Shown: positions 7,639 through 16,611, counted from the stretch's first letter. The stretch is DNA of 64,000 bases from Candidatus Hydrogenedentota bacterium (GCA_016182605.1 JACPGE010000080.1:1-64000); one strand, 5' to 3'. Notes: generated by a model from the letters alone, not told the origin. Made by a program: numbers and translations.

Positions 7639-10143
7639 ATGTTGCCCCCAATCCTCCTCCTCAGCGCCCTCTTGAGTTCCATGCATGCCCCCCACGCCGC
7701 CACGCCCTGGCTCGAAGCCAACCACTTCGCCGATCTCCAGGTGGTCCTTGCCGCGGGCGCCCCCGAAAACGACCCGCTTGCAGCCACGGAATTTATCGCG
7801 TATTGGAAGCAATGCACGGGCAAGGACCTCGTCTCAGGCGCAATGCCTGGCGCCGGATTCAACGTCTGGATTGGCCGGCAGGGCGTGCCGCAGGACCTGA
7901 TCTCTCAGGTCAAGCTGGAGGGGATCGGCGCGGATGGCCTCTGCATCAAGACCGTGAGCCCCCGCGATCTTTTAATTGTCGGGGGCGCGCGCGGCACGCT
8001 CTTTGGCGTCTATGAATTCCTGGAGCAGTGCCTTGGCGTGCGCTGGCTTGCGCCCGGGGTCACCCACATCCCGGAGACCCCGCCCGCCGCACTCCCAGAA
8101 ATGGATTACCGCTTCGTGCCGCCCTTTGAGTACCGCTATTCGACCTGCCTGAATGCGGAGCCCGGCATCAAGGAGTTCCGGCGCGCGCAGCGCTGGGTGG
8201 AGGGGCCCGGCTTTTCCGCTCACACAGCCTACAGCTTGGTGTCGCCCAATGAATATTTTGCGGCACATCCGGAGTATTTTTCCGAGGTGAATGGCAGGCG
8301 TATCGCGCCGCAGGGTATCGATTGGAACGACGCCGCCACCCTGCATGAGCATGGCGAGCAGCGCGGACAGCTCTGCATGACAAACCCCGGCCTTATTCAG
8401 TTGCTTACGGACAAGATCGCGGAGCGTATCGCGTCGAACGCGGCGGAGAAGATGCACCACATCAGCCAGATGGACTGGCAGAACTACTGCCAATGCGCGG
8501 CATGCAGCGCCATCGACGCGGAAGAGGAATCCCACATGGGCTCCACCTTGTGGGGCCTGAACCGGGTCGCGGAGAACATCGGGAAACGCTACCCCGGTTA
8601 TGGCATCGAGACGCTCGCCTACCAATACACCCGCAAGCCGCCGAAGCATCTCAAGCCGCGCCCGAACCTGGCGATCAAGCTGTGCAGCATCGAGTGCGAT
8701 TTCGGCCGTGCACTCGACGCGCCGGACTCCGTCTTGAACCGCGCTTTCGCACGTGATATTGAAACGTGGGAGCGCGCCTCCACCCGCCTTCACATCTGGG
8801 ATTACACCACCAACTTCCGCAACTTCCAGGCACCCCATCCCAACCTGCATGTCCTCCAGCCCAACCTGCAGTTCTTCGCCCGGCATGGCGTGCGCGGCAT
8901 CTACGAGCAGGGCGCCTACGACCACGGCGCGGAACTCGTGCATCTGCGCACCTACCTGCTCTCCAAACTCATGTGGAATCCGGATGCCGATGCAGACGTC
9001 ATCACGAAGGAGTTTCTGACGCTGTACTACAGGGAAGGCGCGCCCTTCATCGAAGAATACATACACCTCACTCACGAGACCGCCGCCCGGAAAAACGCCG
9101 CGATCGGCTGCTTTCAAGAGGGCTTCTGGATGGACGCGCCCATGGCCGCTGCGGGCGAGGACATCTTTCAGCGCGCCTTCGCCGCCGTGAACAGCGAAGA
9201 GACGCGCGCACGGCTCGACTTGGCCTATCTGCCCGTGCAGTATGCGGCGCTGGCGTGCCCGCCCAAGATAGAGGCCAGGGACGGCAAGTTGATCCTGAGC
9301 CGCCCGCCCTCGCTGAGCCTGGACGCCTACGTGGCGCGGCTTAGAGAGGCCGGGGTTCGGTACATCGTCGACTTTTTCCCCTTCGATCATATCTACCGGC
9401 AGATGGACGGCGAGACCCCGGCGCGGCACGCGGAGTCCACGCTGGCCGTGCTGGAGAACGATCGCGCGCTGCTCTGGATAGCTCCCGAGTTCAATGGCGC
9501 GGTGTTGCGGTGGCGGGACAAAGCAACGGGCGCGGAGATGCTTCGCGGCTATGAGTTCTATGGCATGCTCCCCACCGTGTGGCGCGAATATCACCACGGG
9601 GAGAAGGGCGGGGCGATCGCTCCGCGCATGGAAGTCCTCGCGCGTTCCGGAACCAGCGTCACCTTGCAGACCGTGCTGGAAAATGGCTTGATCGTGCAAA
9701 AGGGGTTGGCGCTTGGCGGGGAGCCGGGGGAGATCGAACTCACCCTGTCCTGCACCAATCCCACCGCCGCGCCGCTGGTCCCCGGCTTCAAGAGTGTGCC
9801 CGAATTCCACACGCAGACCGAAGCCACACCCGAAATCTGGACGCAGGCCGGAGGGGAATGGACCCAGCGGAATGTCACCGGCGAACTGGCCCACCTGGCC
9901 ATGCTTTCGCCGGATCGCTACACGCAACTCGCCGCGCGTTTTCCCGACGCCGGCATCACGCTGGTATCGGTCTTTGATCCTGTCCAGGCTCAGCCGCTGC
10001 TCTACGCCTACCGCGCGGAAGCGCCCCACAAGCAACTGAATCTGGATGTCGTGCCCAACCAGGCGCCCCTGGCGCCGGGTGAGCGGCGCACGGCCACCGT
10101 GCGCTACCGCATTACCCGGGACCTGCCGGCACAAATCGACTGA
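7639..10143 (+). CDS. Secreted DUF4838-domain protein (glycosidase-like)
   Basis: An 834-residue exported protein. A signal peptide (MLPPILLLSALLSSMHAPHA) is followed by an alpha-glucuronidase/GH20-type N-terminal alpha/beta domain (about 25-140, including GGARGTLFGVYEFLE). Next comes a DUF4838 region (about 170-500) with conserved-looking GFSAHTAYSLVSPNEYF, a CQCAAC Cys cluster and YEQGAYDHGAELVHLRTY, then a beta-rich C-terminal region (from about 600). DUF4838 proteins are found in polysaccharide-degrading bacteria and resemble glycoside hydrolases; the exact substrate is unknown. The gene is alone between a divergent ilvE and a convergent CBS gene. Confidence 0.85.
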   Translation: MLPPILLLSALLSSMHAPHAATPWLEANHFADLQVVLAAGAPENDPLAATEFIAYWKQCTGKDLVSGAMPGAGFNVWIGRQGVPQDLISQVKLEGIGADGLCIKTVSPRDLLIVGGARGTLFGVYEFLEQCLGVRWLAPGVTHIPETPPAALPEMDYRFVPPFEYRYSTCLNAEPGIKEFRRAQRWVEGPGFSAHTAYSLVSPNEYFAAHPEYFSEVNGRRIAPQGIDWNDAATLHEHGEQRGQLCMTNPGLIQLLTDKIAERIASNAAEKMHHISQMDWQNYCQCAACSAIDAEEESHMGSTLWGLNRVAENIGKRYPGYGIETLAYQYTRKPPKHLKPRPNLAIKLCSIECDFGRALDAPDSVLNRAFARDIETWERASTRLHIWDYTTNFRNFQAPHPNLHVLQPNLQFFARHGVRGIYEQGAYDHGAELVHLRTYLLSKLMWNPDADADVITKEFLTLYYREGAPFIEEYIHLTHETAARKNAAIGCFQEGFWMDAPMAAAGEDIFQRAFAAVNSEETRARLDLAYLPVQYAALACPPKIEARDGKLILSRPPSLSLDAYVARLREAGVRYIVDFFPFDHIYRQMDGETPARHAESTLAVLENDRALLWIAPEFNGAVLRWRDKATGAEMLRGYEFYGMLPTVWREYHHGEKGGAIAPRMEVLARSGTSVTLQTVLENGLIVQKGLALGGEPGEIELTLSCTNPTAAPLVPGFKSVPEFHTQTEATPEIWTQAGGEWTQRNVTGELAHLAMLSPDRYTQLAARFPDAGITLVSVFDPVQAQPLLYAYRAEAPHKQLNLDVVPNQAPLAPGERRTATVRYRITRDLPAQID

Positions 10144-10179
10144 TGCGGTCCGCGCCGCCATGAAGGGGCGTTGAGAGCG

Positions 10180-10671
10180 CTACTGGGAAATGTAGGGCTC
10201 CACAATTACCCGGTTCGAGGAGACCCGCCACTTGCTGCGGTAGGCCTTCTCATAGTATTCGTCGTTCAACTTCTGGATCAGCTCGGCCGAATCCGCCATG
10301 TCCGCGTCCATGATATCGCGCATCGATATCAGGCCCTTCAACTGATCGCCCCGGCCCACCACCAGCAAGTGGCGCACCTTGTTCTTGAACATGATCGCCT
10401 TCGCCATCCGTATGTCCTCGTCGGCATGGATGCTCAAAACATCCGGGGTCATCACCTCGGAAACCTTGGTCGTATCGGGGTTCAGACCGGCGTTTACAAC
10501 ACGATGCATGAGATCGCGCTCGCTGAAGATCCCCACGACCTCGTCGCCGCTGCGCACCGCAACCGCGCCGGTCTTGCGTTCACACAGATAGTGCACCGCC
10601 TGCCGCACGGTGTCGTCCGCATTGACGCCATAAATATCGCGCGGCTTAATGATGTCGCCTACAAGTTGCAT
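10180..10671 (-). CDS. CBS-domain pair protein
   Basis: A 163-residue cytoplasmic protein made of two CBS motifs. CBS1 is about residues 8-60 (VGIFSERDLMHRVV) and CBS2 about 70-125 (VMTPDVLSIHADEDI ... LKGLISMRDIM). Such tandem CBS modules bind adenine nucleotides and regulate partner proteins. No catalytic domain is fused. A strong AGGAGG precedes the ATG. The C-terminal ~35 residues (EYYEKAYRSKWRVSS) are basic and extra to the CBS fold. It is a lone gene, convergent with the DUF4838 gene. Confidence 0.85.
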   Translation of the reverse strand: MQLVGDIIKPRDIYGVNADDTVRQAVHYLCERKTGAVAVRSGDEVVGIFSERDLMHRVVNAGLNPDTTKVSEVMTPDVLSIHADEDIRMAKAIMFKNKVRHLLVVGRGDQLKGLISMRDIMDADMADSAELIQKLNDEYYEKAYRSKWRVSSNRVIVEPYISQ

Positions 10672-10956
10672 ACACGACCTCCTTCTTGGTGGGCGCCGGG
10701 AAGGCGCGCAACACTACCCAAACAGCTCCGAGAGAACTGTGCAGCACAAAAAATGGGCCGAAGCATTCGTGCTGTGCCGAGGAAGCAGACTAAGCCAGCC
10801 CAAAGGCCCGAAGATCGCGCTCACAGTCTCCAGTACTCTAGTGTAACACAGGGGGCCAAATCTGGAAAGAAGAAATGCGCCGTAGTGCGGTGTCTGGAAT
10901 CAAGAATCACGATTAATCAAAGAAAAACACGCGCCATGGGCGATCTCTCGCCCCCC

Positions 10957-11112
10957 CTAGCAGCCCGTTGCAAAACTCGAACGCGGGCTGCGAACGGCCC
11001 TCTTGTCCGAACTCTGCGTTGCGAGACCTTGAAAATAGCCGTATTTCCTGCGGTCTCACGCCTTGATTTCGGCCAAGATTGCTCGTTCTCGCCGTCGGCA
11101 ACGGGCTGCTAG
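10957..11112. mobile_element. MITE-like element with 15-bp perfect terminal inverted repeats
   Basis: CTAGCAGCCCGTTGC at 10957-10971 is exactly complementary to GCAACGGGCTGCTAG at 11098-11112. The 156-bp interval contains no ORF and has further internal complementarity (GAGACC / GGTCTC around 11026-11057). No clear target-site duplication was found. It occupies much of the 480-bp gap 10672-11151; the rest of the gap shows nothing recognisable. Confidence 0.65.
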
Positions 11113-11151
11113 AAGAAAATGCCACGGGCCCAAGCAAAAGGTGGAACCGCG

Positions 11152-11532
11152 CTATTCCACTATCCGGCGCGCTGACAGCAGTAACATGACCCAGCCCGCA
11201 ATGAAGGCGACCCCGCCGATCGGGGTGATCATGCCGAATTTGGTGATGCCGGTGATGGCGAGCACGTAGAGGCTGCCACTGAAGATGAGTATGCCAACGC
11301 CCCAGGCCCAGGCAGTGTAGGGGACGAGGGGGGCGTCCCACGCGGCGGCGGGGGCGAGGGCAAGCCCCAGAAGCGCCAGCACGTGATAGAAATGGTAGCG
11401 GACGCCCACCTCGAACACGGTCAGCATTTCGGGCGAGATCCGTTCCTTGAGTCCATGAGCGCCGAAAGCGCCGAGGGCCACAGCCAAAGCGCCCAAGAGA
11501 GCCGCAATTCGGAGGCAGAGTAAGGGGGTCAT
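11152..11532 (-). CDS. DUF423 family membrane protein
   Basis: A 126-residue integral membrane protein with four helices, matching the small DUF423 (YgdD-like) family in length and in the N-terminal LGAFGAHGLKE block. Other blocks are the FEVGVRYHFYHVLALL segment and the C-terminal ITPIGGVAFIAGW. Function is unknown in any organism. The ATG at 11532 is preferred over an in-frame TTG 15 bases upstream because TTGAGG provides a ribosome site at suitable distance. It lies 63 bases downstream of the bacilliredoxin gene on the same strand. Confidence 0.88.
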   Translation of the reverse strand: MTPLLCLRIAALLGALAVALGAFGAHGLKERISPEMLTVFEVGVRYHFYHVLALLGLALAPAAAWDAPLVPYTAWAWGVGILIFSGSLYVLAITGITKFGMITPIGGVAFIAGWVMLLLSARRIVE

Positions 11533-11595
11533 AATGGTGGTCCTCAAAGAAACGGCGGCCCGTGGCCGCCGAGTGAGTATGGTGTTGGGGGAAGG

Positions 11596-12111
11596 TCAGT
11601 TGCCAGCGTAGGGGCTGATGCTCGAACCGCAGGTCTTGACGTGTTCGTTGCCTTCGAAGACCTCGGGCGGCACAGAGGGACCCTGGCGATCGCAAGTCTC
11701 ATTGAAGACGGCGGAGAGGTTGTTGGCGATATCCAAGGCGGTCATGCGCTCGATGTGGCGGCGTTCCAGCACGTGGATGGGACGGCCGTCCTTGAAGAGC
11801 GCAATGCACGGGGAGGACGGGGCAATCTCGCTCATGTAGCTGCGCGCCTGGGCCACGGCTTCCTGATCCATGCCGGCGAAGACAGTGATCAGTTCGTCCG
11901 GGATTTTCTCATTTTGCAGTGCCAGGCCCACGCCCGGCCGGGCATTGCCCGCAGCGCACCCGCACACCGAATTCACGACGCACAGCACCGTGCCCGATTC
12001 CTTGGAGAGCACGGCATCGACATCGGCTTGGGTCTTGAGGGGCTTGACGCCAATATTCGCCAGCTCTTCCCACATGGGACGCACCTGATCCGGATCATAA
12101 AGCGGGGGCAT
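11596..12111 (-). CDS. BrxA/BrxB family bacilliredoxin
   Basis: A 171-residue thioredoxin-fold protein of the bacilliredoxin (YphP/YqiW, DUF1094) family, which removes bacillithiol or similar low-molecular-weight thiols from oxidised proteins. The signature CGC motif is present (Cys50-Gly-Cys52 in VNSVCGCAAG), followed by the family segment FAGMDQEAVAQARSYM and HVLERRHIE. The start at 12111 has AGGAG nine bases upstream; an earlier ATG at 12129 lacks one. Its presence suggests bacillithiol or an analogous thiol in this organism, which is inference. Confidence 0.9.
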   Translation of the reverse strand: MPPLYDPDQVRPMWEELANIGVKPLKTQADVDAVLSKESGTVLCVVNSVCGCAAGNARPGVGLALQNEKIPDELITVFAGMDQEAVAQARSYMSEIAPSSPCIALFKDGRPIHVLERRHIERMTALDIANNLSAVFNETCDRQGPSVPPEVFEGNEHVKTCGSSISPYAGN

Positions 12112-12308
12112 GTATTCGTTCTCCTGCATGAGCGGCGCACGTCACGTGCACGCATGTGGAATCAGTGGGGGGCATTGTCCCTACCCTTACAGACAACAGC
12201 ACAGGACGGAGGAATTATTCCATCCGGATAACCCGTAAACGCCGGAAGGATAGCAGATCGGCGCAATTTGTGCAAAACAGGAACGGACACTTGGAAGGGG
12301 GAGGGACA

Positions 12309-12400
12309 TTGCCTGCCCAGTGAACGCCAGCACTGGCCTCGCGCTGAGCAGACTTCACCGTGCTTCCAAATCTTCGCTCAAGGGGTGAAATTGTGCGGGT
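12309..12400 (-). repeat. Dispersed ~214-bp repeat, partial inverted copy
   Basis: The reverse complement of this stretch matches, with many mismatches, the first ~95 bases of the dispersed repeat: GCTAACCCGCA, TTTCACC, TGCTCAGCGCG, GCTGGCGTTCACTGGGCAGG. It abuts the near-complete forward copy at 12401-12610 head to head. It is the most degenerate copy in the window. Confidence 0.6.
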
Positions 12401-12610
12401 TAGCCCGCACATTTCACCACTTTGCGATCTCCGGATCGCATTCGGATTGGCAACGTGGTGAAATATGCTCAGCGCAACGTCGATGCTGGCGTTCACTGGG
12501 CAGGCTAAATCACGGGCTGTCTGTTATTTCCGGATCCAAGGTTTGGGCAACAACAAGTGTGAGTGAGAGTTATGGCTCCGTCGGCTGGAGCCCGTGATTT
12601 ATCCGGGTTA
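12401..12610 (+). repeat. Dispersed ~214-bp repeat, copy D
   Basis: It shares with the other copies the outer TAGCCCGC...CCGGGTTA ends, the inverted pair CATTTCACCAC / GTGGTGAAATATG, and the second pair CTAAATCACGGGCTG / AGCCCGTGATTTATCC. Its middle (about 12519-12585) is shared with the copy at 62070-62285 rather than with the other two. Its last bases supply the stop codon of the neighbouring TetR gene. It fills most of the gap 12112-12607 together with the partial copy; about 12112-12308 shows nothing else. Confidence 0.85.
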
Positions 12611-13252
12611 GCTGCTGTAAGGGCTTACGAGTGCGGTCTTGGGGCTTTCGCGGTAGCCTGCGCCGGCAAGGAAGAAGTCGACGAGGCTGACGCCGAGTTC
12701 CTGGGTGAGGCGGGTTTCGGGGCGGTTGGATTTGGCCATGGCGTGCATGTCCATGATGCCGAGGAAAACCAGGGCGAGGCTCTGGGCGTCGCCGCCGGAA
12801 AGTTCTTCGTTTTCGAGGCCGTCGCGCATGATGTGTTCTATGAGGCGGAAGCGCTGGCGCATCATCTGGTTTTTGTCGAGGGAGGGGCCCTGTTGTGGCG
12901 GAGAGAAGAAGACCTGGAGGATGAGGCGGAGGGCTTCGGGGTGTTCTTCGGAGAGGAGGAAGGACTGGCAGATGGCGCCGATAAGGCGTTCGCGGCAGGA
13001 TTGGGTCTGCCGGATAACTTCTTCAATCTGTGCTACTACGCTGGAAAAGCGGGATTGTACAAGCCGTTTGAAGAGGTCTTCCTTGTTCTCGAAGTAGTAG
13101 TAGAGGACGGGCCGGGTGACGCCGGCGCCCTCAATGATTTCGCGGATGCTGGTGCCTTCGTAGCCCTTTTCCGAGAAGAGCTGCAGGGCACTTTCGAGCA
13201 GTTTGGTTTCGGCTTCATTGACGACATGGGACTCAGTAGCAGCTTTGGTCAT
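12608..13252 (-). CDS. TetR/AcrR family transcriptional regulator
   Basis: A 214-residue one-component repressor. The N-terminal TetR helix-turn-helix (about residues 16-62) contains ALQLFSEKGYEGTSIREI and GVTRPVLYYYFENKEDLF, near-consensus for the family. The C-terminal ligand-binding half is divergent. The ligand and target genes are unknown; the next gene on this strand downstream is the bacilliredoxin, beyond the repeat. The TAA stop at 12608-12610 lies inside the end of repeat copy D, so the last residues may have been altered by the repeat's insertion. Confidence 0.9.
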   Translation of the reverse strand: MTKAATESHVVNEAETKLLESALQLFSEKGYEGTSIREIIEGAGVTRPVLYYYFENKEDLFKRLVQSRFSSVVAQIEEVIRQTQSCRERLIGAICQSFLLSEEHPEALRLILQVFFSPPQQGPSLDKNQMMRQRFRLIEHIMRDGLENEELSGGDAQSLALVFLGIMDMHAMAKSNRPETRLTQELGVSLVDFFLAGAGYRESPKTALVSPYSS

Positions 13253-13420
13253 CGGTGTTTCTACCTACCGTTCGTTAGACGCGCAGACCGGGGAATGCCG
13301 CACAACACAGCGGAACCGCTCGATCCATTTTCATAAGCGCTACTATTCTACCTGCTTCCATCGCAGAAGACAATCTTTGCGATCGGGGCGGATTCCGAAG
13401 GCCTGGCAGCCCATTGGGTC

Positions 13421-14014
13421 TCAGGGGAAGAGACGGGCTGACTGCCATTGGCCGCCGACGCGGGTGTAGCGCACACGATCATGGAGGCGGTAGGGCTGCT
13501 TCAGCCAGAATTCGATGGTGGAAGGTTCCAGATGGAAGCCGGACCAGAATTCGGGGCGGGGCACCGCGCTGAGGGCATATTTGGCGGCAAAGAGGGCGAC
13601 GCGTTTCTCCAGCTCCAGGCGTTCGTGGTAAGGCTGGGACTGCTTTGAAGCCCAGGCGCCGATTTGGCTCTGTTTCGGGCGGGAGGCAAAGTAGGCGTCG
13701 GCCTCTTCGTCCGATACCTGCGTGCAGACGCCCTGGACCCGCACCTGCTTCTCGAGGGGCATCCAGTGGAAGCAGAGGGCGGCCCTGGGATTCTCGCGCA
13801 GGTGCTGTGCCTTGACGCTGCCGAGATTGGTGTAGAAGGTGAAGCCACCACGCTCGATGGCCTTGAGAAGCACAATGCGTGCCGCAGGCATGCCCTCGGG
13901 GTCCACAGTGGCAAGGGTCATGGCGGTGGGCTCTTCGATGGCAGGGGTCTTCTGGGCTTCCTGAAACCACTCGTTGAAGAGATCGAAGGGGTCTGGCTTG
14001 ATGGTAATGCTCAT
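13421..14014 (-). CDS. pdxH: Pyridoxamine 5'-phosphate oxidase
   Basis: A 197-residue FMN enzyme that oxidises pyridoxine/pyridoxamine 5'-phosphate to pyridoxal 5'-phosphate, the final step of vitamin B6 synthesis and salvage. Family blocks visible are AMTLATVDPEGMPAARIVLLK (about 32-52), FYTNLGSVKAQHL, ALCFHWMPLEKQVRVQG, SRPKQSQIGAWASKQS and the C-terminal EFWSGFHLEPSTIEFW followed by LHDRVRY. Slightly shorter than the E. coli protein (218 aa) at the N-terminus, as in many bacteria. It stands alone between TetR and the isomerase gene. Confidence 0.95.
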   Translation of the reverse strand: MSITIKPDPFDLFNEWFQEAQKTPAIEEPTAMTLATVDPEGMPAARIVLLKAIERGGFTFYTNLGSVKAQHLRENPRAALCFHWMPLEKQVRVQGVCTQVSDEEADAYFASRPKQSQIGAWASKQSQPYHERLELEKRVALFAAKYALSAVPRPEFWSGFHLEPSTIEFWLKQPYRLHDRVRYTRVGGQWQSARLFP

Positions 14015-14077
14015 GGGAATCCAGCAGGTTTAGGCGTCTACTCGTACAGGCGCTAAATGACAAAAATAAATTAAAAC

Positions 14078-14890
14078 CTATATAAACCGCTTCATATGGG
14101 CGAGACTTTTCGTGGCAATGGCTTCGGGGCCCGGTTCGAAGTTGAAGACTTCAACCGATACATACCCGCCAAAATCAACTTCCTTCAAGGCGGCGAAGAT
14201 CGGCGCGAAGTCCACATCGCCAAAGCCCGGACCATGCAGGTTTTCGTCATTCGCGTGGTAATGCTTCATGTAGGATGCATACTTGCGAATCAGCGCGGGG
14301 CGGCCCTCTTCCTCAAAGGCCATCGCTTTCGTGTCGAGGATAAGCTGGAAGTTGGGGTGCTTGACGGCCTCGATGAGGCGCACGGTTTCCGCAACGGACT
14401 TGCAGAAGTTGGTTTCGAGGTGGGTAAGGGGTTCCATGCAGATGGTGACCCCGCGCGCCTCGCATGCGGGGAGGGCGTGTTCGAAAGCGGCGCGTGCGTA
14501 ACCGAAGGCCTGGTCGTAAGAGACGCCTTCTTCCACGTTGCGCTGTTTGGGCGAACCGAAGACGATGATCTTGCCGCCGAGGTCACCGCAGAAGTTTACG
14601 AGGTCGACGAGGTATGCGGCGGTGTGTTTGCGCACGGCTTCATCGGGGTGGGTGAGGTGTACGCCATCGGGGCCGACGAAGACCCAGTGAATGCCGAGGA
14701 TATCCAGGTCTGCTGCTGCGGCCTTCTGCACGATATCCTGGCGGGTGTGTGCGGGGATTTGGGTGACGCGCGGGGCGAGGGTGAAGGGGGCGACTTCGAG
14801 GCCGTCGTAGCCGGCGGCTTTCACGTAGTCGATGGTGCGGCCGATATCGTTCCAGTCTTTAAAGATCTCGCTGCAGATGCCAAATTTCAC
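14078..14890 (-). CDS. Sugar phosphate isomerase/epimerase (AP-endonuclease-2 TIM barrel)
   Basis: A 270-residue protein of the xylose-isomerase-like TIM-barrel superfamily. Typical elements are the opening KFGICSEIF, YDGLEVAPF, GIHWVF, ICMEPL (metal-ligand Glu), LILDTKAM (Asp ligand), HYHANDENLHGPG (His ligands) and the closing SVEVF. Members isomerise or epimerise sugars or inositols with a divalent metal; the substrate cannot be assigned. The start is GTG at 14890 with only a weak ribosome site. It lies 22 bases downstream of the GGDEF gene on the same strand. Confidence 0.85.
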   Translation of the reverse strand: MKFGICSEIFKDWNDIGRTIDYVKAAGYDGLEVAPFTLAPRVTQIPAHTRQDIVQKAAAADLDILGIHWVFVGPDGVHLTHPDEAVRKHTAAYLVDLVNFCGDLGGKIIVFGSPKQRNVEEGVSYDQAFGYARAAFEHALPACEARGVTICMEPLTHLETNFCKSVAETVRLIEAVKHPNFQLILDTKAMAFEEEGRPALIRKYASYMKHYHANDENLHGPGFGDVDFAPIFAALKEVDFGGYVSVEVFNFEPGPEAIATKSLAHMKRFI

Positions 14891-14911
14891 GACGCGGCTG
14901 CCTTTCCCGGC

Positions 14912-16264
14912 TTAGGCCTGGCTTTGTACTTCCGGTTCCGGGGAGTCGGCGCGGTATACGAAGACCTGATTGCCGCCGGAACGTTTTGCGTCGTACATTT
15001 TAGCATCTGCGAAGCGGACAAAGGAACGCAGGGAACTTCCGGGCCGGTATTCCATGAGCCCGACGGAGAGGGTGAGGCTGTCGAAGCGCTTGAGTTCGAA
15101 GGTGAGGCGGATACGCTCGGCGATGACGAGCGCCTGTTGTTCATCGGCTTCGGGGAGGATCACGGTGAATTCGTCGCCGCCGTAGCGAAAGCCGATATCG
15201 ACGTGCTCTCGGGTGCAATCGATCACGACCTGACCGCATGAGGCGAGGACCTTGTCGCCTTCGAGGTGGCCGTGGCAGTCGTTGTAGGTCTTGAACTGAT
15301 CCACGTCGAAGAGCAGGAGCGAGAGGGGGTGCCCCTGGCGGCGTGCGCGCTCGATTTCCGATTCCAGCCGGTCATAGAACGAACGCTGGTTGTAAAGTCC
15401 GGTGAGGCTGTCCTTGACGGACATTTCCTTCAGTTCATCCTCCAACTTCTTTTGCTGGGTGATGTCCTTGCAGATGGCGAAGGTGGAGGTGGTGTTGTTA
15501 ATGGGATCGGCCACCTGGGAGAGCGAAACATTGAGCGGGATGGTCATACCGCTCTTGTGCAGAACTTCGGTTTCGTAGTTTTGCAACGCCTGCTGGCTGC
15601 GCAGCATATGGCGGATATGAAAGAATTCCTCCGCGCCACTTACAAGCAGATTCTTTACATTCATGCCGAGCATCTCGTTTTCCGGATAGCCGAACATTTG
15701 GAGGGCGCCGCGGTTCGCGTAGGAGATCTGGTCCTGATCGTTGATGGTAACGACGCCATCGACGGAGCTGTTGAGGAGGTTTTCCAGGTATTCCTTGGTG
15801 GAGAGCAGTTGCCGGTTTGAAGCGGCGAGCCCTTCGGTGGCCTGTTTGACCCGTTCTTCAAGCTGCTCCTGGTAGGCGCGATTCTCGAGGATGAGGCGGC
15901 GGCGCTCCAGGGAACGCTCTACGGCCACCGTAATTTCGCCCAGATTGAAGGGCTTGAGCACGTAGTCGTCCGCGCCGCTGCGCAAGGCCTCGACGGCCAG
16001 GGTGACATCGACCAGCGCGGTCACGACCACAATGGCGATGTCGGGCTGATATAGCTTGGCCTCTCTCACGACTTCGATGCCGTGCATTTCGGGCATCTTG
16101 AGGTCGGTGATGAGCAGACTGAAGGGCTCCTTCTTCAGTTTTTCCACTGCGGCGAGCGGCGAACTGCACGAGTCATAGGTGTAGCCGGTTTCTTCCAGGT
16201 GCTGGCCCAGAAGATCGAGAATGCTCGTTTCGTCGTCCAATACGAGAATGTGATTGGAAGTCAG
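14912..16264 (-). CDS. Response regulator with PAS and GGDEF domains (diguanylate cyclase)
   Basis: A ~450-residue signalling protein. A receiver domain (about 1-125) has the acidic DDE, phospho-acceptor Asp54 in LLITDLKMP and Lys in YVLKPF. A short coiled coil follows, then a PAS domain (about 160-270) and a GGDEF domain (about 285-435) with an intact GGDEF active site (FRYGGDEF) for cyclic di-GMP synthesis. The inhibitory RxxD site is not at its usual place. The first common start (TTG, 16240) would cut off the first receiver strand; a CTG at 16264 preceded by GGAG at 8 bases restores the strand (TSNHILVLDDE). No sensor kinase is adjacent. Confidence 0.88.
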   Translation of the reverse strand: MTSNHILVLDDETSILDLLGQHLEETGYTYDSCSSPLAAVEKLKKEPFSLLITDLKMPEMHGIEVVREAKLYQPDIAIVVVTALVDVTLAVEALRSGADDYVLKPFNLGEITVAVERSLERRRLILENRAYQEQLEERVKQATEGLAASNRQLLSTKEYLENLLNSSVDGVVTINDQDQISYANRGALQMFGYPENEMLGMNVKNLLVSGAEEFFHIRHMLRSQQALQNYETEVLHKSGMTIPLNVSLSQVADPINNTTSTFAICKDITQQKKLEDELKEMSVKDSLTGLYNQRSFYDRLESEIERARRQGHPLSLLLFDVDQFKTYNDCHGHLEGDKVLASCGQVVIDCTREHVDIGFRYGGDEFTVILPEADEQQALVIAERIRLTFELKRFDSLTLSVGLMEYRPGSSLRSFVRFADAKMYDAKRSGGNQVFVYRADSPEPEVQSQA

Positions 16265-16317
16265 GGCAGGAACTCCAAGTTATTGAAATCGCCGGTGAGC
16301 ACGGTGTTTCAGACGGC

Positions 16318-16611
16318 TCACCAGTATTTCATCACGGCAATCATGGCAATGGTGCTGCCAATCGCGAGGCCAATTTCCTTCTTGCCGGGAAGCAGTTCCT
16401 CATCGATCTCTTTGGAACCCAGCGTACCGGTTTCCTTCGCCGCCTGTTTCTTGTCCGCGCTCTTTGCTTTCTCCACTTTCCCGGCACTGGCTTTGTCGAC
16501 GGCCTTCGCCTTGTTCGTGTCCTGCGCGGCCGCATCGCCCGCAATCAGGTCCATGCCCGCAAAAAATGCGAATGTCAGGACCAAGGTGGCCAGAATCGAA
16601 GTGCGTTTCAT
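16318..16611 (-). CDS. Small exported Lys/Ala-rich protein
   Basis: A 97-residue protein with an N-terminal signal (MKRTSILATLVLTFAFFAGMD), a middle rich in Lys, Ala and Asp, and a C-terminal hydrophobic segment (EIGLAIGSTIAMIAVMKYW). It could be periplasmic or anchored at both ends. A strong AGGAGG precedes the ATG. It lies 53 bases upstream of the response regulator gene on the same strand. No family recognised. Confidence 0.65.
   Translation of the reverse strand: MKRTSILATLVLTFAFFAGMDLIAGDAAAQDTNKAKAVDKASAGKVEKAKSADKKQAAKETGTLGSKEIDEELLPGKKEIGLAIGSTIAMIAVMKYW

Noticed and set aside
7972-10161. A 729-codon minus-strand frame opposite the DUF4838 gene
   Set aside because: Shadow of the plus-strand gene; no domain or ribosome site, and the plus-strand protein has a signal peptide and a recognised family.
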